Shown here piece by piece: positions 14,565 to 22,508 of a DNA stretch of 34,161 bases. How positions within the stretch are numbered: position 1 is the stretch's first letter; every line of letters starts with the position of its first letter. Position numbers and translations under genes: made by a program. The stretch comes from a virus, in the IMG/VR virus record IMGVR_UViG_3300049003_000004, positions 1 to 34,161 of that record, one strand, 5' to 3'. The notes beneath the pieces are model-generated. The model had not been told where the DNA came from, searched no databases, and saw nothing but the letters and a program-made list of their open reading frames with translations.

Positions 14565-16439
14565 TTATACGTTGAATGTCCGCCCACCAGCCCCTTGAAT
14601 TGTGACTTGCGCTCGCGCTCGCAGGGTCGCCACGCCGAGCAGTCCGCCGGCACCGGCAAGCGTTGTCCGCGCCTGCAATCTGGCAGTCGGCGCCACCACG
14701 ACGTTGCCGACACCGGAAAATGTTGCGCGCGCCTGCGTATCTCGAATGGTAGCGCGGGCAACAACAACACCGCTCACGACTACATTGGCCGACGCAAACT
14801 GCGTTCCGGGCCGCTGCACCGTAGCGTTGGCAACAAGTCCGCCAGAGCCGCCAATGAAGGCCGTGCCGGGATAGGAGACTGTCGCGCCGGGCGCTGGCAG
14901 GTTGTAGGTGATACCGACGCCCGCAGGCTTGATCGGAACCTCACCGTTTAGGATCAACGAGCGAAACACAACGCTGTTGATCGCACCGCTTACGTTGACC
15001 GATATCGTCATATCGTTGTTGTCGGTGACGGTTATCGCAACGGCGCCTTGACCCTCAAGCAGCGTTGACAGAATATCAACAATACTCTGCGGCGAGCTGT
15101 CCCAGTTGTTGGAACCGATCTTCGCGTAAAGCAACTGCCGATAGGTTTCATCGTCCAGCACCGTCAGACCCTCGCTCGGATCGAAGGTGCCCTGCCACGT
15201 GCCTTGCTCCCAGCCAAGTCCAGGCGTATCCCACGAAAAGTAAACACCGCTGATCGGCGTCTCAATGGTGCGGTCACGGCCAATCCACAAGCCGACCTGA
15301 TCGAGCTGCACGCCAATCGCCGTATCGAGGTCGAATACCTGCGGCAGTGACGACAGGAACTCCTGCTGATCGGCGAATGGTTGAACAACTGATCGCAACG
15401 TCGCCATGAACTTCGGCTGAATGGCGTTGTAGCTCGGTATCAGCCGCAGATAATCGTCAACGGGAACCTGCACGGCAGGCGGTGGCACGATCACCGGAGG
15501 GGGCGCCGCAATCGGTGTGAAGAACACCGAAACAGAGCCTGCCCCTGAGAGACTAGCCGAGCCGTGGATCGTCACCCGTTCCACCACGCTCAGGCTGCCT
15601 ACGCCTGCCGGACTAGCCGAGGCAGGCACTGGTCCGCGCGTCGCTGCCGAGACGGTTCCTACGCCCTGGAACAGCGCAATACCGCGCGCTCGCAGCCGTG
15701 CGTTTGCCGTGACCGAACCGATGCCGGCCAGTGCCGCGCTCGCCTGCTTGAGCGACTGAGCAGGGACAGTAGCGTTGACCGTAAGGGAGCCGGCACCGGC
15801 AAATGCCGCTGTCGCGTTGAGCGTCTGCGTGTCAATCGAGCCGAAACCGGACGGCGCCGTGTAGGTCCAGTTGGCCGGTGCGAAGTTGCCAGTTACCTGA
15901 TTGTTCGTAGAAGGTTGGAAGCTGATTGCGGGCGCGAGTCCGCCCGTATACAAACCAGATGCTAGCGGAATACCGTTGGTGCCGGCAGCCGGATCACCGG
16001 CGTTGCCGTTGTTGCCGATCCAACCAGCGTTATTGACGTTGAGCCACATCGTATGATTGGTGGCATCCAACGCGACTTGCGCAGTGTTGCCCTGCGCAAA
16101 TGCCGGCAGCGGAAACTGATAGGTGCCGTTGTAGTTGCCAGAGCCGCCACCGCCGAATGTGTACCACTGATACGCGTTGGTCGTGCCGCCAATGTCGGGG
16201 CTTGTGAGCGTGGCATCGAACGAAGGGTTGGCGACACCGATATTGATGAAGCTGTTACCGGATTCAAGAGTGCCGCCCGACGACAAATCAGCGTTGAGGA
16301 CGAGTTCCCAGTAGAACTTGCCGGACGTGACAAAGCGGGCGCCTGCAGCCGACAGCACCGAGAACTGCTGACCGTTCTGCGTAAGTGTCCTGTTGCTGTT
16401 CGATAGCAACAGGTTGCTGTTGTGGACGCCCCATGCCAT
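14565..16439 (-). CDS. DUF2612 baseplate protein embedded in SPRY and repeat modules
   Basis: 624 residues. Order: SPRY/concanavalin-like domain at about 20-200 ('GKFYWELVLNAD', 'VALDATNHTMWLNVNNAGW'); four to five copies at about 205-305 of the same 20-residue repeat found in the giant fibre; a proline-rich linker; a DUF2612 domain at about 325-511 ('LPQVFDLDTAIGVQLDQVGLW', 'LDDETYRQLLYAKI..NNWD', 'TDNNDMTISV', 'KPAGVGITYNLP'); then further degenerate repeats to the end. DUF2612 proteins take the place of P2 gpI after baseplate J and close the baseplate. Here the gene follows J with a TAATG overlap, as expected. Normal family members are about 200 residues, so adhesin-like parts have been added on both sides. 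Confidence 0.85.
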   Translation of the reverse strand: MAWGVHNSNLLLSNSNRTLTQNGQQFSVLSAAGARFVTSGKFYWELVLNADLSSGGTLESGNSFINIGVANPSFDATLTSPDIGGTTNAYQWYTFGGGGSGNYNGTYQFPLPAFAQGNTAQVALDATNHTMWLNVNNAGWIGNNGNAGDPAAGTNGIPLASGLYTGGLAPAISFQPSTNNQVTGNFAPANWTYTAPSGFGSIDTQTLNATAAFAGAGSLTVNATVPAQSLKQASAALAGIGSVTANARLRARGIALFQGVGTVSAATRGPVPASASPAGVGSLSVVERVTIHGSASLSGAGSVSVFFTPIAAPPPVIVPPPAVQVPVDDYLRLIPSYNAIQPKFMATLRSVVQPFADQQEFLSSLPQVFDLDTAIGVQLDQVGLWIGRDRTIETPISGVYFSWDTPGLGWEQGTWQGTFDPSEGLTVLDDETYRQLLYAKIGSNNWDSSPQSIVDILSTLLEGQGAVAITVTDNNDMTISVNVSGAINSVVFRSLILNGEVPIKPAGVGITYNLPAPGATVSYPGTAFIGGSGGLVANATVQRPGTQFASANVVVSGVVVARATIRDTQARATFSGVGNVVVAPTARLQARTTLAGAGGLLGVATLRARAQVTIQGAGGRTFNV

Positions 16440-17647
16440 TACGGGTTGACCAGCGCTGTCAGTGTTACGTTGTCAGTGGTGCAAATTGCCGCCTCGTTGA
16501 AGGCAATAGGCACGTCCTGCGCCGTCGGCGTGCCGGATCGCGAAATTGCCAGCGACACAATGTTGAACGTATTGCCGACAGGCGGAGTCAGATTGGCCGG
16601 CGAATACAGCTTGGTCAGCAGCACGTCTATGCCAATCGGTTGCGCCGATATGTAGTCAGCCACGGCGCGGACAATGACCGCCTCTGTCGCTGTCGTGAAG
16701 CCTGCCAGCGGTGCGATCGTGATCGCGACCGTGATCGGAACCGGTGTCGGCCGGAAGAAGTTGATCGAATGCCCGGTGCCTTGATCATCGATGACGATTT
16801 CAGTCGTGGTGCCGTAGGTCGGGCTGCCCGGTGTCTTCTTCAACGCAATGGCTTGGGCAATCTGACTGGCGTCGCCACCGTCCACCACAAACGCAATCGA
16901 ATGGGGTGGTATGCCGTTGATATCGGTTACACCGGTATCGTTCTCGTAGACCTGATAGCGCAGCACGCCGGGCACGCTGGCAACATCGCCGACAATGCCA
17001 TCGAGCACAGTCTGCGACGGCAGCGCCGTTGAGACAGTCTGACGCTGGCGCAGTGCTGCGTCCGATTCCAGCGGATCACCCTGCACCGCCGGCAACGGAT
17101 TGCTGGCACTCTGCCAGCCACGCGTCGGCGTCAGGATCGTGCCGGCATCGTTCGACGTATCGATGCCGCGCGCCGCGAGCGAGACAGCGCCGGGGTTGGC
17201 TGACTGCGCCGTCGCCGTCACCTGTCCGGCAGGGGGGATCGTCACAGACGGCGGCAGCAGCCAATTGTTGCCGTTCGCATCGCGCACAATGCCGTTGAGG
17301 ATCGTCGTGCCGTTCTGTCCGACCAGCACAACGTCAACGGTGGAGTTGGTCGCGATCAGCCGGCGGATGCCGTTGATCTTGACCACCGATGACAGACCGG
17401 CACCTTGCGCCGTGGCAGGCGAGAACGCCCCGTAGACCGCGACTGCCATGCTGTTCGTGTCATGGATAGCCAGCGCGAGCACGGCCAGAAACTGGCCATC
17501 CTGGCTGTCATTCCCGAGATAGACATCGGCCCCGTAGATCGCTTGGTACTGCTGCTGCAAATAGGACAGCACGTCCTGATAGCTTGGCGCATGAATGCCA
17601 AGCCGATCTACGGTGCAGATGGGCGTTGTTGTTATCGTGCCGGACAT
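16439..17647 (-). CDS. Baseplate J/gp47 family protein
   Basis: 402 residues. 'GIHAPSYQDVLSYLQQQYQAIYG', 'SQDGQFLAVLALAIHDTN', 'QGAGLSSVVKINGIRR', 'GNNWLLPPSVTIP', 'DPLESDAALRQRQ' and 'HSIAFVVDGGD' are the conserved blocks of the baseplate wedge protein J (P2 gpJ, T4 gp6 analogue, Mu gp47), spread over the whole length. It forms the iris-like ring linking the hub to the fibres. ATG 17647 is one base past the stop of the large glycosidase gene, and its stop overlaps the next start. Confidence 0.93.
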   Translation of the reverse strand: MSGTITTTPICTVDRLGIHAPSYQDVLSYLQQQYQAIYGADVYLGNDSQDGQFLAVLALAIHDTNSMAVAVYGAFSPATAQGAGLSSVVKINGIRRLIATNSTVDVVLVGQNGTTILNGIVRDANGNNWLLPPSVTIPPAGQVTATAQSANPGAVSLAARGIDTSNDAGTILTPTRGWQSASNPLPAVQGDPLESDAALRQRQTVSTALPSQTVLDGIVGDVASVPGVLRYQVYENDTGVTDINGIPPHSIAFVVDGGDASQIAQAIALKKTPGSPTYGTTTEIVIDDQGTGHSINFFRPTPVPITVAITIAPLAGFTTATEAVIVRAVADYISAQPIGIDVLLTKLYSPANLTPPVGNTFNIVSLAISRSGTPTAQDVPIAFNEAAICTTDNVTLTALVNP

Positions 17648-17648
17648 A

Positions 17649-20600
17649 TCAGAGCGTGATCTCTATGATGAAGGGATGATCGCTCACCGAAAGCGTCACG
17701 GAGCTGGCATTTGTCAACGTTTGCACAGCAGCCGTGCCGACAGTCGGATCGAAGACTTTGATGGAGGAACGTGCCACCGCAAGGTTGACAACCACGTTGT
17801 TTGAACCGGATACCTGTTCGCCCCAGACGATCAGATCATAGACGTTGCCGGTTTTCTGCAGCAACAGATCGTGCACAGTCGCCGGCTGGTTGGCGATCGA
17901 ATAGGCAAGCGGCGTCGTGGCGATGTTCGACCCGCCAGCCAATATCGTTGTCATGTTGTGAATGTAGGTAGCGGCCAGCTTCGCCGTCACCTTGTCACTG
18001 CGATACAGCCCCTGGTTGCCCGATGACGCTTCCTGGTCGAACATTTCATAGATGAACGTGTAGCGCCACCCGCGCTTGAACTGCGCGAGGTAGGTGTTGA
18101 GCAGAACCTTGCCCTGTATCGTCTCGCCAAGCGAGGTCGAGTCCCAGCCGGTTTCTGACGTGACGCGTGGCAACGTCTGCAAGTCCGCATTGCTGTAGCC
18201 GGCAAAGCCGCCGCGCCACGTCCGCCCATACTCCACATAGAGCCCGTCCCAGGAGCCGTTCAATGTCGGATCGGCAGCGTTCCATGCCGTGTTGTTGACA
18301 TACTGACCGCCCAGATTGCCTGAGACGTAGTTGTGCGGATTGGCATAGTCGGCATACTTCGTGCCGTCAGGCATGGCGATACCGGCGCCGTTCGGTATCG
18401 TCAGGAACTGCATGCCAACGTTGTCCGTCTCGCCGGCACCCTCAGAAACGTGGAACACGGGGAAGTTCTGCAGCTGGCTATCGGCTTTGACGCCTGCATA
18501 AAGATCGCGTTGATACTGCGCTACCGGGACCCATGTGCCCGAGCCGCCGCCCTGATTGCCCAGGTAGCTGAAGGGGAAATTGTTGGGCTCGTTCGGTCCT
18601 TCGATTGATAGCAGCGCGCCGTTGGTGGCAAGAGTCCGCGCTGCTGCAAGGTGACTCGTGAGATCAGACGAACCGAACACGTTGACCATTACGCCGGCTG
18701 AGTTGTGCGCCGTCACGGCACCGCCAATGTTGCTGTAGCCGGTGCGGATGTTCTTGATCCCGGTGAACTGCAGCGGTGTGATATATGAGTTCGCGCTGAA
18801 ACCCTGATCGATATGGACGTTGACGCCAAGCGAACTCAGGAACGTCGTGACAGGTTGCGCGGCAACACCGCTACCAGGACCATGCCCGATCGGAAATGCG
18901 CGCACGTAGTCAACCTGCATCTTGATCGGCAACCCGGCAGGATTGGTGATCGAACCATACCAGCCGGCCGAACCTGTGTAGCTCGACAAGAGCATGTACA
19001 TCGGATCGGTGAAGCCGGCCGGGATCGGCGCCTGCATAACCTGTGCGCCATCGATGTAGAACGTCATCAGTCCGGTTGGCGGGTTCCAATCGATGCCGTA
19101 AGTGTGGAATTGCGTGCAGTCGATCGGGCTCGCCATGTTGTAGCTGTAGAACTCGTTGACGATCGCCTGCGAGCCCTGGTTCCACAGACTGTATTTGGCG
19201 AACTGACCGCCGCCCTGGACGGTCGGAATCTCCAGGTTCATCTGGTTGCCGTTGTCGGAATAGAACCACCACGCGAACATGGTTCCATCCAACTTCGGAC
19301 AGGCAAGCCGCGCTTCAAAGTAGCCGCCTGCTTGCCGAAATGTCGGCTGTGTCTGCAGCTGCCCAGTCATGTAAGGCTTGTTGCCGACAGCCGAGGGAGC
19401 GACGCTTGCCGGCTTGGCTTCGATCGCGAGGTTCAAAGAGCCACTGACGATCGTATATATGTCGTTGATCGGCGTCGCCGGGTTGAATGGATTGACAAAC
19501 CAGCCGTCATCGATCCCGTAGCCATCAGGACTGCCGTTTGCATCAGTATACCAGACTGCCGGCTGCCACGTGCCGCCCGCCGCCGTGTTGCGCGTATTGA
19601 GTAGGCTCAGCGTGCCAAACTCTTCGTCGAACGTCGTGCCCGAGACGCCGGAAGTCGTGCTGACCGTGATCGTGTTGGAGAACCCGCCATTGCCGGCTGC
19701 ATTCGCAGCATAGACGCGGAAGTCATAACCAGTCCCAGGCGTCAGACCTGCAACGGTGCCGGATACCGACGAAGACGTGCCTTGATCAGACCACGTGTTG
19801 GTGCCGGTCGGCGACATCTGCATGTGGTAGGTAAACGGCGTTGTGCCGATCGTTGGTGCGCTCCAGGTCAGCTGCACGCTTGTAGAACTCGGGCTGCCAC
19901 TCAGGCTTGTCACAGCACCAGGAGCGGTGATTGCTCCTGTTCCGCCCCAGGCCGCGAAGCTGGACGGAACAAAAGTGGAGAATGTGGACGAGCCGGCATT
20001 GAGTGTGACGACTGCACCGCCCTCTGAGGAAAAGAAGCAGATAAACAATGCACCCGTGATGTTGATCGGTATGCCACCAACGCCGGTTGCCGGATTGGCA
20101 CTGGCGCTATCATTCCAGGCTGACGCGCCGTAGACGCTACGCATCGCGTTACTCGTAACCCAGAACAACCGGGCTGTCAGATCAACGCAGAATGTCACAA
20201 TCGAACCGGGGCTATCCGAGATCGGCGAGCCGCTAGGGACCAGCACTTGAACGCTATTTTGGTAGACCGACATCGGCGCCTGACTACCACCGCCGCCGCT
20301 GGGATAAAACGCGATGCCGTTGAGCTGATCCTCCCCAGCATCAGTCGTTTGGGCATGATTGCCATTGACGAGAGCAATCTCCATGTCCTGCGTCAAGGCA
20401 TTTGTCGTCACTTCAAAGGCGAGTTTGCCGGCCGATTGAGAGACTGTGCTACGCACACCCTGAAAGGCTGTGCCCGGTGTCGTGGAACCGTTCGCTGTCA
20501 CCGTCAGGTTGCTGTTGGACAAAGTCGCGCCGCCGCCGATGTTGGCTGGGTCCCACGTAACTGCTGCTGCCGCTGTCGTGGTCGAGACGTTGTAAGTCGA

Positions 20601-22508
20601 AGACGCCGGACCCTCGCCGACGCTGTTCGTGGCGAATACCCGGAAATCATAGCTCGTAGCGGCTGCCAGACCGGTCACTGGCAGGCTTGTGCCCGAAACC
20701 CCTGTCCCTCGATTGGTCCAGGTGCCCAAGCCTGCCGGGGAGGACTGCACGCGATAGGTGAACGGCGCGCTGCCTGTCGTCGGCGCCCCCCATGTCACCG
20801 TCACCGAAGACGACGAGACAGCAGAAGACGATACGCTTACAGGCGCACCCGGCAACGTCGGCGCGACAGTGCCGGTCGAGCGCGTGACGACGGTTGAGAA
20901 CGGACCGCTGCCGAGCGAGTTCTGCGCCGATACACGGAAGTCGTAGGAGGTCGAGGGCGCCAGTCCTGTCACGGTGTCGGACAGTGAGCCTGTCAACGGT
21001 CGCGACTGCCACGTGATGTCAACGACGCTGTATGTCGCGGATGCCGAGTTGGTGCCATCAGTCACGACGATCGTATGGTTGCCGGCAATTGTCGGCGCCG
21101 GATGCGTGAAGCTGTATGATGTTGCAGTCACATTCGCGCCGGCCGGCAGCGCTTGAGTGCCGCCGCCATCGTCAGAATAGAGCAGCGTCGGGGCCGACGT
21201 GAAGTTTGTCAGTGTGCCGGACACGGTAAATGTCGAACCGACTTGCGCACCTGTTATCGCGTTGACCGTCAACGAGCGCTGCGCTGCTGCCGTGCTGAAG
21301 GTCAGAATGACGATTTGCTCAGACGGCACATTGACGCTGGACAGGCTGGCTTGCGTCGAGACATTCGGCGTTGACTGATTAGATTTGCCGATCTCCCAAC
21401 GCGTAATCGCACCGGACGGCTGTCCACCAGTCAAGGTGATGTTGTTGGCTGACGCAGACGCTGTATCGTAATTGACGAGCTGAATTGCAACGTTACTGCC
21501 GTTCTTCGTCGCCAGCACTTGCAGATTGCCAGACACACCGGAGACCGTGACCTCTGCACCGGGCATGTGCTGACCGGCGTAGCCTAGGTAGTATCCAGGC
21601 GTGTTGATCTGTCCTTTGTTTTCAATCGCGCCGAACTTTGGATCGCTGATAGCATCCCAGTAAGCGGCGCCCATAATGTTCGGATCGCCTTGCCACATAC
21701 GAGTTGACAGCAATGCGTCCGCAATGGCGCCTACATAGGTGATCTGAATGCCAGGATTGGTATTGAAGTCACCGTCGAGGTTCCACTCCGACAGGAAGAT
21801 CGGCACATTCGCCAGCTTCGTATTTCGCAGAGCGGTCCGAATGGAGTCTGCATCGCCGAAGTTCTTGGCACCATTGTAGATGGACGCATGATCGGTTACG
21901 CCCTGGAAGTTGTAAGCGTGGAACTCGTAGAAGTCGCAGTCACCGGCCGCAACACCATTGGCAAACTGCGCCGGATCATAGGCGCCCCACCATGTCGTGG
22001 CAGGACCGCCAACTTTATAGTTGGCATTAACAGTATGCAGAGCGCGAGCGATCGGCAGGTAATAATTCAGATAGCTCGCAACATCAGGCAAGATGTTGAG
22101 CGACTCGTTGCCAATCTCCCAAGTTGTTATCTCGTGACCAGCATTCCGCATTGCAGTTGCGAAATTCGAAGCATACGTCGCTTCCTGACTGGCCGAGTAA
22201 GGCAAGCCGGTGTCAGACGAAGGACCGGCCGACATGACAAAAGTATGGTTTGGGTCCATGAAGGCAGCCCGGTTGTTCCACCAATTGTTGGTGTAGCCGG
22301 TGTTGCCGGTTCCGTATTTCTCCGGAATTTGCTGGTTTGCATTGACGCGAACAAGCGTCGGCTTGATTGTTGTCAACGCATTCTTCGTGGCAGTAGCTGC
22401 AGCATTGGCGAAGCCGTTGTCGGCGAGCGCGCCAGTCGAGAAACCATACAGAGCAGCCGGGACAGTCTTACCTGTCAGCGACCCGAGGTTGATCGTCAGA
22501 TTTGGCAT
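17649..22508 (-). CDS. Multi-domain glycan hydrolase, two GH-A-like and one degenerate GH16 domain
   Basis: 1619 residues. Domain 1 (1-405): clan GH-A-like (GH39-type) barrel with 'WEIGNES' (acid/base Glu135) and 'FLSEWN' (nucleophile Glu241), then a β-sandwich. About 405-655: Ig-like and FN3 domains. About 660-865: SPRY/lectin-like domain. About 870-950: FN3. About 959-1205: GH16-like β-jelly roll in which the catalytic ExDxxE reads Glu1093-Ile-Pro-Thr-Val-Gln1098, so the Asp and the acid/base Glu are lost. About 1211-1619: second GH-A-like barrel with 'EGPNEPNNF' (Glu1307) and 'VTSETGWDS' (Glu1452), plus a C-terminal β-domain. It is likely a virion-borne depolymerase for host exopolysaccharide. 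No signal peptide. TGATG overlap with the gene before it. The substrate cannot be told from sequence. Confidence 0.85.
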   Translation of the reverse strand: MPNLTINLGSLTGKTVPAALYGFSTGALADNGFANAAATATKNALTTIKPTLVRVNANQQIPEKYGTGNTGYTNNWWNNRAAFMDPNHTFVMSAGPSSDTGLPYSASQEATYASNFATAMRNAGHEITTWEIGNESLNILPDVASYLNYYLPIARALHTVNANYKVGGPATTWWGAYDPAQFANGVAAGDCDFYEFHAYNFQGVTDHASIYNGAKNFGDADSIRTALRNTKLANVPIFLSEWNLDGDFNTNPGIQITYVGAIADALLSTRMWQGDPNIMGAAYWDAISDPKFGAIENKGQINTPGYYLGYAGQHMPGAEVTVSGVSGNLQVLATKNGSNVAIQLVNYDTASASANNITLTGGQPSGAITRWEIGKSNQSTPNVSTQASLSSVNVPSEQIVILTFSTAAAQRSLTVNAITGAQVGSTFTVSGTLTNFTSAPTLLYSDDGGGTQALPAGANVTATSYSFTHPAPTIAGNHTIVVTDGTNSASATYSVVDITWQSRPLTGSLSDTVTGLAPSTSYDFRVSAQNSLGSGPFSTVVTRSTGTVAPTLPGAPVSVSSSAVSSSSVTVTWGAPTTGSAPFTYRVQSSPAGLGTWTNRGTGVSGTSLPVTGLAAATSYDFRVFATNSVGEGPASSTYNVSTTTAAAAVTWDPANIGGGATLSNSNLTVTANGSTTPGTAFQGVRSTVSQSAGKLAFEVTTNALTQDMEIALVNGNHAQTTDAGEDQLNGIAFYPSGGGGSQAPMSVYQNSVQVLVPSGSPISDSPGSIVTFCVDLTARLFWVTSNAMRSVYGASAWNDSASANPATGVGGIPINITGALFICFFSSEGGAVVTLNAGSSTFSTFVPSSFAAWGGTGAITAPGAVTSLSGSPSSTSVQLTWSAPTIGTTPFTYHMQMSPTGTNTWSDQGTSSSVSGTVAGLTPGTGYDFRVYAANAAGNGGFSNTITVSTTSGVSGTTFDEEFGTLSLLNTRNTAAGGTWQPAVWYTDANGSPDGYGIDDGWFVNPFNPATPINDIYTIVSGSLNLAIEAKPASVAPSAVGNKPYMTGQLQTQPTFRQAGGYFEARLACPKLDGTMFAWWFYSDNGNQMNLEIPTVQGGGQFAKYSLWNQGSQAIVNEFYSYNMASPIDCTQFHTYGIDWNPPTGLMTFYIDGAQVMQAPIPAGFTDPMYMLLSSYTGSAGWYGSITNPAGLPIKMQVDYVRAFPIGHGPGSGVAAQPVTTFLSSLGVNVHIDQGFSANSYITPLQFTGIKNIRTGYSNIGGAVTAHNSAGVMVNVFGSSDLTSHLAAARTLATNGALLSIEGPNEPNNFPFSYLGNQGGGSGTWVPVAQYQRDLYAGVKADSQLQNFPVFHVSEGAGETDNVGMQFLTIPNGAGIAMPDGTKYADYANPHNYVSGNLGGQYVNNTAWNAADPTLNGSWDGLYVEYGRTWRGGFAGYSNADLQTLPRVTSETGWDSTSLGETIQGKVLLNTYLAQFKRGWRYTFIYEMFDQEASSGNQGLYRSDKVTAKLAATYIHNMTTILAGGSNIATTPLAYSIANQPATVHDLLLQKTGNVYDLIVWGEQVSGSNNVVVNLAVARSSIKVFDPTVGTAAVQTLTNASSVTLSVSDHPFIIEITL

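Noticed and set aside
15945-15960. GTATACAAACCAGAT as a reverse copy of the A+T-rich promoter-like motif
   Set aside because: It lies inside the DUF2612 gene and matches the consensus poorly.
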